64,000 bases of DNA from CAKZQX01 sp034436755 (GCA_034436755.1 DAOTVB010000232.1:23524-87523), one strand, 5' to 3'. Numbered from the stretch's first letter, positions 1 through 9,726 are shown. A program made the numbers and translations. Notes: generated from the sequence alone by a model not told the origin.

Positions 1-94
1 CAGGACGTTTGGAAATGTAGCTACCAGTTGCAGCACAAATGCCGAACGGCTTTGTGTTGGCATAGTTAATGCTTGCGGGAGGTATATACAGAAG

Positions 95-1189
95 ATGAAC
101 AAACTGGATCGTCGCACACTCCTGGTTCTTGCACGTATACTGATCAGTGTCACGCTTATAACATACCTGCTCTTCCAGGTCGATACAACTAAACTTTTTA
201 CCATTGGACGCGGGGCTATACTCTCCTTTTTACTTCTGGCAATCCTACTTGAATTTACCGGTGTCTGCGTCAAAGCCCTGCGCTGGTGGTGGTTGTTACG
301 GACTTCAGAACAGCAAATATCGTATGCCTGGACGCTACGAACGTATCTCATTGGTCAGTTCTTTAGCAACTTCTTACCAACAATGGTCGGCGGCGATGCC
401 GTCCGCATTTATCGGCTCAACCAGCGTACGCAACGCACATCCCGCGCCTTTGCTTCGGTCTTTATCGAGCGTATCACCGGCTTTGTGGCGCTCACCTTGA
501 TTGCTATGGCCTCTCTGGGGTTGAGTTTACAGTTGCTGACTGCGGCCCCCCAACTGCTCTGGGGCACTGTCTGGTGCATCGTCTGCGCAAGTGGTGCATT
601 GGGGCTGGCCTTAGCGGCCACACCGATTACGCGCCGGCTTACCCGGTTGCAGTTGCCGAATGTGATGAACTGGCGCGCGAAGCTGCTCGGTATGGCCGAG
701 GCGCTCTCCGGTTACTATGACTATCGCCGGACACTGGTGGGGGTTATTGGACTGTCATTTGTGTATCAGTTTGTCTGGATTGGCGCTAACTATGCTGTTG
801 CGCGCGCCCTTCATATGGATGTTCCCCTGGCATTTATGGCATTGATGGTACCGGTTGTCGATATTGTCGGGATGGTCCCGATTTTCTTTAACAACCTGGG
901 AGCGCGTGAAGCCATCTTTGCACTACTGCTTAGCCAACTGGGCACGACCACCGAGTTGGCCCTGGTCTTGTCATTCCTGGTCTTTATTGTACGCCTGACT
1001 GTCAGTCTTTTGGGTGGGCTGCTCTACCTGATGGGTGAGCCGGCTGTAACCCGGCGCAGTGTTGGCTTGCCGCAACTACCCCACCCGCATACATCAAACG
1101 CTGTCGCGGATGGACCAGGGAGTGCCGTTTTTGACAGGAGAAGGACCAGACTGTCCGGTTCATCGGTCAAACGGGGAACCGGGGACTAA
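95..1189 (+). CDS. UPF0104 / flippase-like membrane protein (paralogue 1)
   Basis: 364-residue polytopic membrane protein of the lysylphosphatidylglycerol synthase TM-region family (PF03706, UPF0104). About eight hydrophobic segments are visible. The family signature lies near residue 90 (LPTMVGGDAVRIYRL) and is followed by a conserved arginine/glutamate stretch (FIERITG). The catalytic domain of MprF is absent, so this is the stand-alone flippase-like form often found in glycan clusters. It is inferred to move a lipid-linked substrate across the membrane. ATG at 95 follows GGGAGG at about 78. The C-terminal 40 residues are polar and probably cytoplasmic. A second member lies at 13262-14260 in the same locus. 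Confidence 0.85.
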   Translation: MNKLDRRTLLVLARILISVTLITYLLFQVDTTKLFTIGRGAILSFLLLAILLEFTGVCVKALRWWWLLRTSEQQISYAWTLRTYLIGQFFSNFLPTMVGGDAVRIYRLNQRTQRTSRAFASVFIERITGFVALTLIAMASLGLSLQLLTAAPQLLWGTVWCIVCASGALGLALAATPITRRLTRLQLPNVMNWRAKLLGMAEALSGYYDYRRTLVGVIGLSFVYQFVWIGANYAVARALHMDVPLAFMALMVPVVDIVGMVPIFFNNLGAREAIFALLLSQLGTTTELALVLSFLVFIVRLTVSLLGGLLYLMGEPAVTRRSVGLPQLPHPHTSNAVADGPGSAVFDRRRTRLSGSSVKRGTGD

Positions 1190-1387
1190 AGATCTGTTTA
1201 TCTGTTCAACGGCTTATATTCAGAACATCGTCACTAACTATAGCTATCATATGAGCAGGTATCGCAGCCTGATACATCTTACCAGTAAAGCAGGATATTT
1301 CTACCGAATATGCGGACAGTTGACGTGTCGATATTCGGCTCACCAACCTGAAATAACTTTGTTAGTTGAGGTTTGAAGGAGGGGCAC

Positions 1388-2530
1388 ATGACAGGTATAT
1401 CGAAGGGGGTGCCAGTGCGCGAGGTGCGGCCATATCTGGAACAGTCTACTGCGTATGAAGACACAGAGCAGTCAACCCGAACAGCAACCTACTCTCGTCC
1501 CAGTCTAACACTACCGTTGGAGTTTCCTGTGAATGTACCAATTTATGTATCAATCGTTATACCGATTTTTAACGAGGAAGAGAGCCTGGAACAACTGCAC
1601 GCGCGCCTCCATCCGATCTTGCAGGATCTGGGGCGGCCCTATGAGGTCATTCTCGTGGACGATGGCAGCACCGATGGGAGTTTTCCCATTCTCAAGCAGT
1701 TGCATCAGCGTGATCCCAACATCCGGGTTATTCGCTTTCGCCGCAATTTCGGACAGACTGCGGCGTTCTCAGCCGGGTTTGATGCCGCGCGGGGCGAGAT
1801 CATTATTACGCTGGATGCCGACCTGCAGAATGATCCGGCCGATATCCCCACTCTGCTGGAAAAGATTGAGGAGGGCTATGACGTTGTCAGCGGCTGGCGC
1901 TTCCGGCGCAAAGATCCCTTCTTGAACCGTCGCCTCCCTTCGATCATTGCTAACTCGCTTATCTCGAAGATGACCAATGTCAAGCTGCACGACTATGGCT
2001 GCTCGCTCAAGGCTTACCGCTCCGAGGTGGTGAAGAACATCCGGCTCTATGGTGAGATGCACCGCTTTATCCCGGCGCTGACTAGTTGGCTGGGAGTGCA
2101 GGTGGCCGAGGTGCCGGTGAATCACTCGCCCCGGAAATATGGCAAATCGAAGTATGGTCTGAGCCGCATTATCAAGGTCTGGCTGGATCTGTTGACGGTG
2201 AAGTTTCTGCTGGACTATGCTACCCGGCCCATTCAGATCTTCGGGTTGCTGGGGATGCTCTGTCTCTCTTCAGGGACGCTGCTGGGTGGGTATCTCTCCG
2301 TCAGCAAGCTGCTCTTTGATCAGGCACTGGCCGACCGGCCGCTGCTGCTGCTGGCAATTCTCCTGATTGTCCTGGGGGTCCAGTTTATTACGATGGGGTT
2401 AATTGGTGAACTGGTCGTGCGCATCTACTACGAAGCGCAGCAGAAGTCGATCTATACCGTGCGTGAGACGCTCGCGCCCCAGACACCGGCACAGCCGGCG
2501 GTTGAGCAGGCACGCGAAGTTGGAACATAG
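1388..2530 (+). CDS. GT2 polyprenyl-phosphate glycosyltransferase (GtrB/ArnC/DPM-like)
   Basis: About 380 residues. A roughly 45-residue polar N-terminal extension precedes a GT-A domain with VSIVIPIFNEEESLEQL, the nucleotide-binding DDGSTDGS and the DxD-type TLDADLQNDP. Two C-terminal transmembrane helices end in IGELVVRIYYE, as in GtrB/ArnC/dolichol-phosphate-mannose synthase-type enzymes. The expected reaction is transfer of a sugar from a nucleotide donor to polyprenyl phosphate at the inner membrane face, supplying a donor for GT-C enzymes such as the one at 20143. An in-frame TTG lies at 1373, but ATG 1388 is preferred because AAGGAGG sits just upstream. Confidence 0.9.
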   Translation: MTGISKGVPVREVRPYLEQSTAYEDTEQSTRTATYSRPSLTLPLEFPVNVPIYVSIVIPIFNEEESLEQLHARLHPILQDLGRPYEVILVDDGSTDGSFPILKQLHQRDPNIRVIRFRRNFGQTAAFSAGFDAARGEIIITLDADLQNDPADIPTLLEKIEEGYDVVSGWRFRRKDPFLNRRLPSIIANSLISKMTNVKLHDYGCSLKAYRSEVVKNIRLYGEMHRFIPALTSWLGVQVAEVPVNHSPRKYGKSKYGLSRIIKVWLDLLTVKFLLDYATRPIQIFGLLGMLCLSSGTLLGGYLSVSKLLFDQALADRPLLLLAILLIVLGVQFITMGLIGELVVRIYYEAQQKSIYTVRETLAPQTPAQPAVEQAREVGT

Positions 2531-2705
2531 TCTGTTGAGAACGAACAAACGGACGCCGAACAAAAATTAGAACCAGCACTTGAAGAATAAAACCTGAAAC
2601 GCTCGGTTTCCCGAGCCTGGTAAGGAGTTGATCGCACAGAGGTCGCACAATGACGTGCGCCATCTGATCCGTCAAGAAGACTGGTGTACAAGGAGTAGGA
2701 CGATA

Positions 2706-3503
2706 ATGACCACGTTGGATTATAACTCAAACCCAACCGCTATCGACGGGATACTGCAGCAGGTAACAGAAATCATACCGGACAACTTTCCCGAAACCGC
2801 CGATATTGAAACATCCTCCGATGACTATGCGCGGCGGTTTGCCGGCAACATCGGAGCCTGGTTCCTAAAAATTCAGGAAGAAGCCACGCTGAACATGCTG
2901 GCCCCCTATCCCGGCGCAGCGGTGCTGGATGTGGGTGGCGGGCATGGACAGATTACTGGCCCGCTTCTTGCTAAAGGGTATAACGTAACGGTTCTGGGTA
3001 GTAGTACCAGTTGTCAGAAACGCATTCAACATTTTGTGTCAACCAGACAGTGTGCCTTTGATACTGGCAATATTCTTAGCCTGCCCTATGCTGATGGCGC
3101 ATTCGATGTGGTTGTAAGTTACCGACTGTTGCCCCATGTAACCCGGTGGCAGCCTTACCTGGCCGAGTTGACGCGCGTAGCGCGACAGGCGGTTATCGTC
3201 GATTTTCCGACGACGCAGAGCGTGAACTACATTGCACCCTTTCTCTTCCGGTTTAAAAAGCGGGTTGAACAGAATACGCGTCCCTATACCTGTTTTCACG
3301 AAGCCGACCTGTTACAGTTCTTCCGGTCCCTGGGCTTTACCTATGGCGCACGCTATGCCCAGTACTTTTTGCCAATGGTGTTCTACCGGATGATGAAATC
3401 GCCCGGAGTTGCTACAGCGGTAGAGCATCTGTTTCGACAGGTAGGATTAACAAGTCTCTTTGGTTCACCGATTATTCTCAAGGTGATCCGAGAAGGGGAG
3501 TGA
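2706..3503 (+). CDS. Class I SAM-dependent methyltransferase
   Basis: 265 residues. The Rossmann-type SAM-binding motif I is AVLDVGGGHGQITGPLL near residue 75, followed by a methyltransf_11-like core (LPYADGAFDVVVSYRLLPHV). The substrate is unknown; from context it may be a sugar or lipid-linked glycan. ATG 2706 is preferred over upstream in-frame starts because AAGGAGTAGG lies 8-17 bases before it. The stop is 4 bases before the next glycosyltransferase start, which suggests translational coupling. Confidence 0.82.
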   Translation: MTTLDYNSNPTAIDGILQQVTEIIPDNFPETADIETSSDDYARRFAGNIGAWFLKIQEEATLNMLAPYPGAAVLDVGGGHGQITGPLLAKGYNVTVLGSSTSCQKRIQHFVSTRQCAFDTGNILSLPYADGAFDVVVSYRLLPHVTRWQPYLAELTRVARQAVIVDFPTTQSVNYIAPFLFRFKKRVEQNTRPYTCFHEADLLQFFRSLGFTYGARYAQYFLPMVFYRMMKSPGVATAVEHLFRQVGLTSLFGSPIILKVIREGE

Positions 3504-3507
3504 TTTC

Positions 3508-4734
3508 GTGAATACACTCTTTATGGCTCCACAGCCATTTTATCAGGAACGGGGAACGCCTATCGCAGTCGATCGGATTTTGCGCGTCCTATCAGAACGG
3601 GGTGATCGGGTCGATCTGGTGACATGGCACGAGGGACGTGATATGGCCTACAACCGGGTCACGATTCATCGCATCCCTAATCTGCCAATCCGGAATATTC
3701 GGCCGGGTTTCTCACTGGCGAAAATCATTTGTGATATATTTATGTTTTTCACAGTGTTGCGTCTGGTTTCCCGGCGACAGTACCACCTGGTGCATGCCGT
3801 TGAGGAGGCTGTGTTTATCGCGCTGTTGCTCAAGATCTTCTTTAAAATACCCTACGTCTATGACATGGACTCGTCCCTGGCCCAGCAGATTATTGAGCGC
3901 CATCCCTGGCTCACGCTCCTTGCGCCGGCCCTCAAATTCTTTGAAGGTCTGGCCGTGCGCAATGCCAAGGCAGTTATTCCCGTCTGTGATGCCCTGGCAA
4001 TGGGCATCAGGCGGCATGAGCCCGAAAAGGTGGTCGTGCTGCAAGATATCTCGCTGCTCGACAATAGCCGGCCCCGCATCCCCGAGGATCTGCGTACCCA
4101 CCTGTCGCTCCAGGGGCAGTTGCTGATGTATGTGGGCAACCTGGAATCGTACCAGGGGATCGATCTGCTCTTGCAGAGTTTTGCACTGGCCCTCAAAAAG
4201 ACGGACCAGGCCGGCCTGGTTGCCGATCTGGTTATTATTGGGGGCGAAGTTCAGGATATTGAAAAGTATCAGGAACAGTGTCGCCGGCTTGGTATTGCGC
4301 ATCGGGTTCATTTCACGGGGCCACGACCGATTGAACACCTGGCCGCCTACCTTGCCCAGGCCGATATCCTGGTATCTCCCCGCATCAAGGGGAACAATAC
4401 TCCGATGAAGATCTATTCGTATCTGGATAGCGGTAAGCCACTGCTGGCGACCGACCTGCCAACGCATACGCAAGTGCTTGATCGCCAGGTCGCAGTGCTG
4501 GCGCGACCGGTGGCGCAGCCGTTTGCCACCGGGATGGTACGCCTGATCGAGGATGCCACGCTACGCAAACAGATTGGCACGGCGGGACAGCAGTTAATCC
4601 AGGAAAAGTTTACCTACACCGCATTTCAGAAACGGGTCAATGGGCTGTTTGACTGGTTAAAGACGGAAGTTGAAACAACGCCACATACGCCGCCAGGAAC
4701 GTCACCCGCACGTTCGCACTGGGGGCGTGCATAA
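3508..4734 (+). CDS. Glycosyltransferase family 4 (GT-B fold)
   Basis: 408 residues starting at GTG (AAGGGGAG upstream). The N-terminal acceptor domain begins with PFYQERGTPIAVDRILRVL, typical of GT4 enzymes. The C-terminal donor domain contains MYVGNLESYQGIDLLLQSF and NNTPMKIYSYLDSGKPLLAT, the region holding the donor-phosphate loop. The sugar and linkage cannot be predicted. It lies in a tight run with the upstream methyltransferase and is part of the glycan locus. The last 25 residues are Pro/Thr-rich and probably disordered. Confidence 0.87.
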   Translation: MNTLFMAPQPFYQERGTPIAVDRILRVLSERGDRVDLVTWHEGRDMAYNRVTIHRIPNLPIRNIRPGFSLAKIICDIFMFFTVLRLVSRRQYHLVHAVEEAVFIALLLKIFFKIPYVYDMDSSLAQQIIERHPWLTLLAPALKFFEGLAVRNAKAVIPVCDALAMGIRRHEPEKVVVLQDISLLDNSRPRIPEDLRTHLSLQGQLLMYVGNLESYQGIDLLLQSFALALKKTDQAGLVADLVIIGGEVQDIEKYQEQCRRLGIAHRVHFTGPRPIEHLAAYLAQADILVSPRIKGNNTPMKIYSYLDSGKPLLATDLPTHTQVLDRQVAVLARPVAQPFATGMVRLIEDATLRKQIGTAGQQLIQEKFTYTAFQKRVNGLFDWLKTEVETTPHTPPGTSPARSHWGRA

Positions 4735-4823
4735 AGGGAAAGGCCGGTACACGGCTGATCGGTCGGTGTCACCGGCATTGGATTGGGTATCTGCCGCGTA
4801 CAGATGGATATTGATGGAGAGTC

Positions 4824-6584
4824 ATGGCAGCAGAAATGCAGCGAAATCTTACCGCAATGGCGGACAATGTCTACGATGTACTGGTCATCGGCGGGGGCAT
4901 GCAGGGCGCATGCCTCGCCTGGGAAGCCACACTACGAGGTTTATCGGTTGCGCTGGTTGAAAAGGCCGATTTCTGTTCGGCCACCTCGGCCAATAGTCTG
5001 AAGATTATTCATGGGGGGCTGCGCTACCTGCAACATGCCGACTTTGCGCGCATGCGCGAGTCGATTGGCGAGCGCCGCAATCTGCTGCGGATTGCGCCAC
5101 ATCTGGTGCATCCGCTGCCGATTCTGCTCCCGACACGCGGGCATGGTCTGCAGGGCCGCGCGGTGATGACGCTGGCGCTGGCACTGAATGATCTGATCAG
5201 CAGTGACCGCAACCGGCACATGGACCCTCAGAAACATCTTCCCCGTGGGCGTACCGTTTCACGCAAAACATGCCTGGAAATTCTGCCTGCCATGGAAGAC
5301 AACGATATAACCGGCGGGGCGATCTTCTATGATGCTCAGGTCTACAACTCAGAGCGGCTGCCTATCGCGTTTCTGCGTTCGGCGGCGGCGGCCGGGGCGC
5401 ACCTGGCAAACTATGCCGAGGTTGTCGGATTGCTGCGGCAGCAGGATCGGATCATCGGGGCCAACGTCCGAGATCAGGTGACTGGGGCCGATTTTACCAT
5501 CCAGGCCCGTACGGTTGTCAACACCGCCGGTCCATGGATACGTCGGGTGCTGGGGCAGGTGCAGCCCACACCGGCGTCATCCGGTCCCTACCTGGCAAAG
5601 GCGATCAACCTGGTGACACGACCGCTATTCCATACCTATGCCGTCGGGCTTGCCAGCCGACAGAATTTCCGGGATAGTGACGCCGTGATCAATAAGGGCA
5701 GTCGGCTGCTGTTTAGCGCGCCCTGGCGGGGTCACTCGATGATCGGAACTGACTATATCGCCTATCATGGAAATCCGGATGACTTTGTTGTCACTGAAGC
5801 AGAGATCCAGAACTTTATTGATGAGATCAACCAGGCTTACCCGGCGGCAGAACTTGAACGTGCCGATGTTTCATTTGTGCAGGGTGGACTTGTTCCAATC
5901 ACCGGCGTTGATCCAGAGACGGGATCGGTGCAACTGACCAAACATTTCAAAATTGACACGCATCGACACGACGGGTTGCATGGCCTTATCTCTGTAACCA
6001 GTGTAAAATATACAACAGCGCGCTATGTTGCTGAGAAAGTAGTCAATACGATCTATGCCGGATGGGGCCAGAAACCACCCCGATCACGATCAGCCGTCAC
6101 ACCGATCTATGGGGGGCAGATCGAAGATATTGCGGCATTTGTGCAGACTGCGATACGCGCGAAGCCCTACGGTCTGGATGAAGCTAACCTCCGCCAACTG
6201 GTCTACAACTATGGTTCGGCCTATCCAGAGGTGCTACGCTCCCTGGATCAAACCACGCCCACGCCGCAGGAACTTCCCGCCAATCTACGCAGGCTCAAGG
6301 CCGAAACCTTGCACGGTGTTTACGCGGAGATGGCGCAAAAGCTGGCGGATATTGTTTTTCGCCGAACGGAACTGGGTACTGCGGGACATCCGGGTAATCG
6401 CGCTTTGCAGTTTTGTGCCGGCGTTATGGGAGAGGCACTGGGCTGGAGTACCGCCAGGACTCAGCAGGAACTAGATGAAGTCATTACACGCGCAACCTGG
6501 ACAGCCAAAGATGAGGAGCATCATGGAGCAACCCTGGCCAATACGCCTGTTCAACAAGTCAGTCCTGAAGCAGCGCAAGTTTAA
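4824..6584 (+). CDS. glpD: FAD-dependent glycerol-3-phosphate dehydrogenase (GlpD/GlpA family)
   Basis: 586 residues. An N-terminal FAD-binding Rossmann motif (VLVIGGGMQGACLAWEA) is followed by the family segment SANSLKIIHGGLRYLQHADF and a C-terminal GlpD-type cap domain. Known members oxidise sn-glycerol 3-phosphate to DHAP and pass electrons to quinone at the membrane. No glpF or glpK is nearby; the gene sits inside a glycan cluster and overlaps the next methyltransferase by 62 bases. It may therefore act on a glycerol-phosphate-like precursor or simply be a respiratory enzyme caught in the operon. ATG 4824 has GGAGA upstream. Confidence 0.85.
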   Translation: MAAEMQRNLTAMADNVYDVLVIGGGMQGACLAWEATLRGLSVALVEKADFCSATSANSLKIIHGGLRYLQHADFARMRESIGERRNLLRIAPHLVHPLPILLPTRGHGLQGRAVMTLALALNDLISSDRNRHMDPQKHLPRGRTVSRKTCLEILPAMEDNDITGGAIFYDAQVYNSERLPIAFLRSAAAAGAHLANYAEVVGLLRQQDRIIGANVRDQVTGADFTIQARTVVNTAGPWIRRVLGQVQPTPASSGPYLAKAINLVTRPLFHTYAVGLASRQNFRDSDAVINKGSRLLFSAPWRGHSMIGTDYIAYHGNPDDFVVTEAEIQNFIDEINQAYPAAELERADVSFVQGGLVPITGVDPETGSVQLTKHFKIDTHRHDGLHGLISVTSVKYTTARYVAEKVVNTIYAGWGQKPPRSRSAVTPIYGGQIEDIAAFVQTAIRAKPYGLDEANLRQLVYNYGSAYPEVLRSLDQTTPTPQELPANLRRLKAETLHGVYAEMAQKLADIVFRRTELGTAGHPGNRALQFCAGVMGEALGWSTARTQQELDEVITRATWTAKDEEHHGATLANTPVQQVSPEAAQV

Positions 6585-7392
6585 GGAGATAACTACCCTG
6601 CTGGGACCAACGCATGGTCTCCACTGTCTAGATATTGGCTCGGACAATGGGGTCATCAGTTACCTGCTGCGGCAGCGGGGCGGCACCTGGAAGAGTGCCG
6701 ATCTTGACGCGCAGAGTGTTGCCGCGATTCGGGAATTGGTGCAGTCCGAAGTATATCAGATTGAGGGTGGAAAAACACCTTTTCAGGATAATGAATTTGA
6801 CCGGATTGTCATTGTCGATTTCCTGGAGCACATTCCCAATGACGACGAATGTCTGGAAGAGCTGTTCCGGGTGCTTAAACCGGATGGGGAACTGATTATC
6901 AATGTTCCGCATATCAAGCCGAGTCTGCTGCGCCGTTTCCGGCTCGCCATCGGTCAGACCGACGAGAAGCATGGACATCTGCGTCCGGGATACACGCGGG
7001 AGACCCTGCAGGCGCTGGCCGGTGAGCGCTTTGCACTCGAACAACATAAAACCTATTCACGTTTCTTTTCCGAACTGATCGACACGCTGATTGTCCATGC
7101 CGTTTACCTCTTAAAGCAACATAAAAATAAGAAAAAGCAGCAGTCGCACAAGGGAGCTATTGTCACGGGACAGGATCTGAATGCATACAAGTCAATGTTC
7201 AAGCTTTACTCACTGATTTACCCGATTATCTGGATCTTCGCCAGGCTGGATCAACTCCTGTTCTGGCGCAGTGGCTATATGCTCATTGTGCGTGCGCGGG
7301 TCTGCAAGGCTACACCGTCGCACCAGGAAGCCGGCTATACGCAACCGTCCGTTCACCCAGAGTCGCTCCGACAGACGGAGCACGCTGCCTGA
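6523..7392 (+). CDS. Class I SAM-dependent methyltransferase with hydrophobic C-terminus
   Basis: About 289 residues. Motif I is CLDIGSDNGVISYLL, and the methyltransf_11 post-motif is RVLKPDGELIINVPH. After the catalytic domain comes a lysine-rich stretch (HKNKKKQQSHKG) and a hydrophobic segment (LIYPIIWIFARLDQLLFW), which suggests membrane association. An in-frame ATG at 6475 exists, but ATG 6523 has GAGGAG 5-10 bases before it and is preferred. It still overlaps glpD by 62 bases, so the two genes are likely co-translated. The substrate is unknown. Confidence 0.82.
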   Translation: MEQPWPIRLFNKSVLKQRKFKEITTLLGPTHGLHCLDIGSDNGVISYLLRQRGGTWKSADLDAQSVAAIRELVQSEVYQIEGGKTPFQDNEFDRIVIVDFLEHIPNDDECLEELFRVLKPDGELIINVPHIKPSLLRRFRLAIGQTDEKHGHLRPGYTRETLQALAGERFALEQHKTYSRFFSELIDTLIVHAVYLLKQHKNKKKQQSHKGAIVTGQDLNAYKSMFKLYSLIYPIIWIFARLDQLLFWRSGYMLIVRARVCKATPSHQEAGYTQPSVHPESLRQTEHAA

Positions 7393-7465
7393 TAGCCAGT
7401 AGAGCACCCGGAAGAAGCCTGCGCATAACCTTCCAGGAATATCAAACACGAATGTGAGGAATAGT

Positions 7466-8485
7466 ATGCCCAAGAAAGTACTGGTGACCGGAGCAAACGG
7501 ATTTACGGGAAGCCATCTCTGCCGCAAACTGGTTGAGCGCGGTGATCATGTGCTGGCACTGGTGCGCGAGTCGAGTAATCGTGATCTGTTGCACGGGGTC
7601 GATGTGGAGTTTGTTTCAGGCGATCTCTCCGAGGAGAAGCTGCCCACTGAAGCCCTGCGCGGCGTTGATACTGTCTATAATGTTGCCGCCGTTTTCCGCA
7701 CTGAAGGCGTGTCCGACAAATATTTCTATGAGGTGAATGCCGACGGCGTCGAGCGGCTCTTGCACGCAGCCCGCCAGGCCGATGTCAGCCGCTTTGTTCA
7801 CTGCAGCACTATCGGTGTCCTGGGTGCGATTAAGCACCCACCCGCCACCGAAACGGCACCCTACAACCCGGACGATGTCTACCAGCGCTCCAAACTCGAA
7901 GGTGAGAAGCGCGCCCTGGCCTTTCAGCAGAAGTATGACTTTCCGCTCGCGGTCGTCCGCCCGGCGGCGATTTATGGTCCTGGAGATATGCGCCTGCTCA
8001 AGCTGTTTCGCGCCATCGACAAAGGCGTGTTCTGGATGATCGGCGATGGTGAAGCCTACTTCCACATGGTCTATGTCGAAGATCTGGCCGCCGGGATCAT
8101 CCTGGCGGGCGAGCGGCCCCAGGCGATTGGAGAGGTCTTTATCATCGGCGGCGATGAGTATATTAAACTCAATGATCTGGTGCAGTTGATCGGTGATATT
8201 CTGGGACGTTCGGTAGTAAAGCGACACATCCCGGTGATGCCGGTCATGGTGGCTGCGGTCATCTGCCAGCGCCTCTGTCGGCCACTGGGAATTGAGCCAC
8301 CGCTCTATCCGCGCCGACTGGGCTTCTTTACCAAAAGTCGGGCATTTGATATTTCAAAGGCGAAGCAGGTACTGGGCTACCAGCCCCAGTTCGATCTGCG
8401 CACTGGCCTGACCCTCACGGCCGAGTGGTACCGGCAACAGAATCATATCCGTTCAATCGGCAGTCTGGTGCAACAGGACGCATAG
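7466..8485 (+). CDS. NAD-dependent epimerase/dehydratase (extended SDR)
   Basis: 339 residues. The nucleotide-binding GANGFTG lies near residue 9, and the catalytic Tyr-Lys pair is in YQRSKLEGE after the HCSTIG serine segment. These are the hallmarks of extended SDRs that act on nucleotide sugars or on 3-beta-hydroxysteroid-like substrates. The C-terminal part resembles the dihydroflavonol-reductase-like subgroup. The role here is probably modification of a sugar or lipid intermediate. ATG 7466 is chosen because GAGGA lies 8 bases upstream; TTG/GTG codons upstream in frame are less well placed. Confidence 0.84.
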   Translation: MPKKVLVTGANGFTGSHLCRKLVERGDHVLALVRESSNRDLLHGVDVEFVSGDLSEEKLPTEALRGVDTVYNVAAVFRTEGVSDKYFYEVNADGVERLLHAARQADVSRFVHCSTIGVLGAIKHPPATETAPYNPDDVYQRSKLEGEKRALAFQQKYDFPLAVVRPAAIYGPGDMRLLKLFRAIDKGVFWMIGDGEAYFHMVYVEDLAAGIILAGERPQAIGEVFIIGGDEYIKLNDLVQLIGDILGRSVVKRHIPVMPVMVAAVICQRLCRPLGIEPPLYPRRLGFFTKSRAFDISKAKQVLGYQPQFDLRTGLTLTAEWYRQQNHIRSIGSLVQQDA

Positions 8486-8509
8486 CTGCAATTCAACTGA
8501 GGAGGCCAT

Positions 8510-9670
8510 ATGAAAGTTGGTATGATGGTTCGCACCCTGGATGATCGCGACGGTCCCGGTGTAGCCAACCAGAACTTAATTGACAAAATGATGGAAATTG
8601 ACCGTGACACGGCCTATGTTCTGTTTTATCGAACAAAGAAACATCTTGGGCGGTATCAAAACTACTCAAATGTTAAAGAAATCCTGGTCAAAGCCCCGAA
8701 TAAGTTTCTCTGGGATCAGGTGGCGGTTCCCTACCATGCGCACCGCGAACAGGTTGATCTTATTTTTCATCCCAAGTTTACGGTTCCGCTGTTTAGCCCG
8801 ATTCCTACGGTGGTTATGTGTCGTGGGCTGGAATACTACACATTTCCCCAGTTCTATGAGCGGCTCGATCTGATGTATGTCAAGACCTTTATCCCGCTCT
8901 ACTATCGCAAAGCTGTCCGTGTGCTTACACTCTCGAATGACCTGCAAAAACAGGTTCACACCCATCTCAAGGTGCCCTTTTCGAAGATGGAAACCGTTCA
9001 CTCGGCTGCGGCGGAACTGTTCTATCCCCGGACCGATCCGGCGGAACTGGCAAATATCAGGCAGAAGTATAACCTGCCGGAGCAGTTCATCTTCACGGTG
9101 ACACGTCCGTATATGGGCAACAAGCCCTATCCGCGCAAAAATATTGACGGGCTGATCAAGGCATTTCTGTCGATTAGTGATCAGCATCCCGAGTTGAAAC
9201 TGGTGATTGCCGGTAATCGCAGCCAGTGTTATCAGTATGTCCATACTGTTTTTGGGCAGGAACTCGCCGATGATCCCCGGTTGGTCTACACCGGATGGCT
9301 GCCGCAGGCGGATATGCCCTATCTCTACAGTCTGGCACAACTGCTGGCGTTTCCTTCCTACTCAGAAAGCTTCGGCCTGCCGCTGGTGGAAGCGATGGCA
9401 AGTGGGTGCCCGGTGGTCACATCCACGGGTGGCTCCTGTCCCGAAATTGTCGGTAATACGGCACTGCTGGTGGAACCACCCGACATCGCAGGGTTGGCCC
9501 AGGCGATGAACCGTATTTTGACAGAACCCGACTTGCGGCAATCGCTTGCCAACCGCGGCCTGGAACGCGCGCGTGATTTTAGCTGGAAACGGAGCGCGGA
9601 AAAGGTCATTAACGTCTTCAAGAATACCTACGCAGCAACCCGGGAACAACCACAAATGTCTTCCGTGTAA
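8510..9670 (+). CDS. Glycosyltransferase family 4 (GT-B fold)
   Basis: 386 residues. The donor-binding E-x7-E-type motif is ESFGLPLVE, in the segment PSYSESFGLPLVEAMASGCP. The preceding glycosyl_transf_1 core reads RKNIDGLIKAF and LVYTGWLPQADMPYLYSLA, and the N-terminal half is a GT4 acceptor domain. The acceptor is probably the growing surface glycan. ATG 8510 is preceded by GAGGAGG with ideal spacing. A lone hairpin (9686-9723) and a family A element follow the stop codon. Confidence 0.88.
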   Translation: MKVGMMVRTLDDRDGPGVANQNLIDKMMEIDRDTAYVLFYRTKKHLGRYQNYSNVKEILVKAPNKFLWDQVAVPYHAHREQVDLIFHPKFTVPLFSPIPTVVMCRGLEYYTFPQFYERLDLMYVKTFIPLYYRKAVRVLTLSNDLQKQVHTHLKVPFSKMETVHSAAAELFYPRTDPAELANIRQKYNLPEQFIFTVTRPYMGNKPYPRKNIDGLIKAFLSISDQHPELKLVIAGNRSQCYQYVHTVFGQELADDPRLVYTGWLPQADMPYLYSLAQLLAFPSYSESFGLPLVEAMASGCPVVTSTGGSCPEIVGNTALLVEPPDIAGLAQAMNRILTEPDLRQSLANRGLERARDFSWKRSAEKVINVFKNTYAATREQPQMSSV

Positions 9671-9685
9671 CGCTCGCGATGATAT

Positions 9686-9723
9686 TTCAGAAAAAGTTGC
9701 ATAAGGCACAACATTTTTCTGAA
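9686..9723. repeat. Lone hairpin resembling the core of family A elements
   Basis: TTCAGAAAAA-GTTG on the left pairs with CAACATTTTTCTGAA on the right (one bulged base) around a short AT-rich loop. The stem resembles the central hairpin of family A elements, for example ATGTTGCAC/GTGCAACAT at 62913-63127. It sits 15 bases after the glycosyltransferase stop and directly before a complete element. It may serve as a transcription terminator or be a relic of another element. Confidence 0.55.
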
Positions 9724-9726
9724 TAA

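Noticed and set aside
3712..4473. 253-residue frame antisense to a GT4 gene
   Set aside because: It overlaps a clear glycosyltransferase, has no ribosome site and no family motifs.
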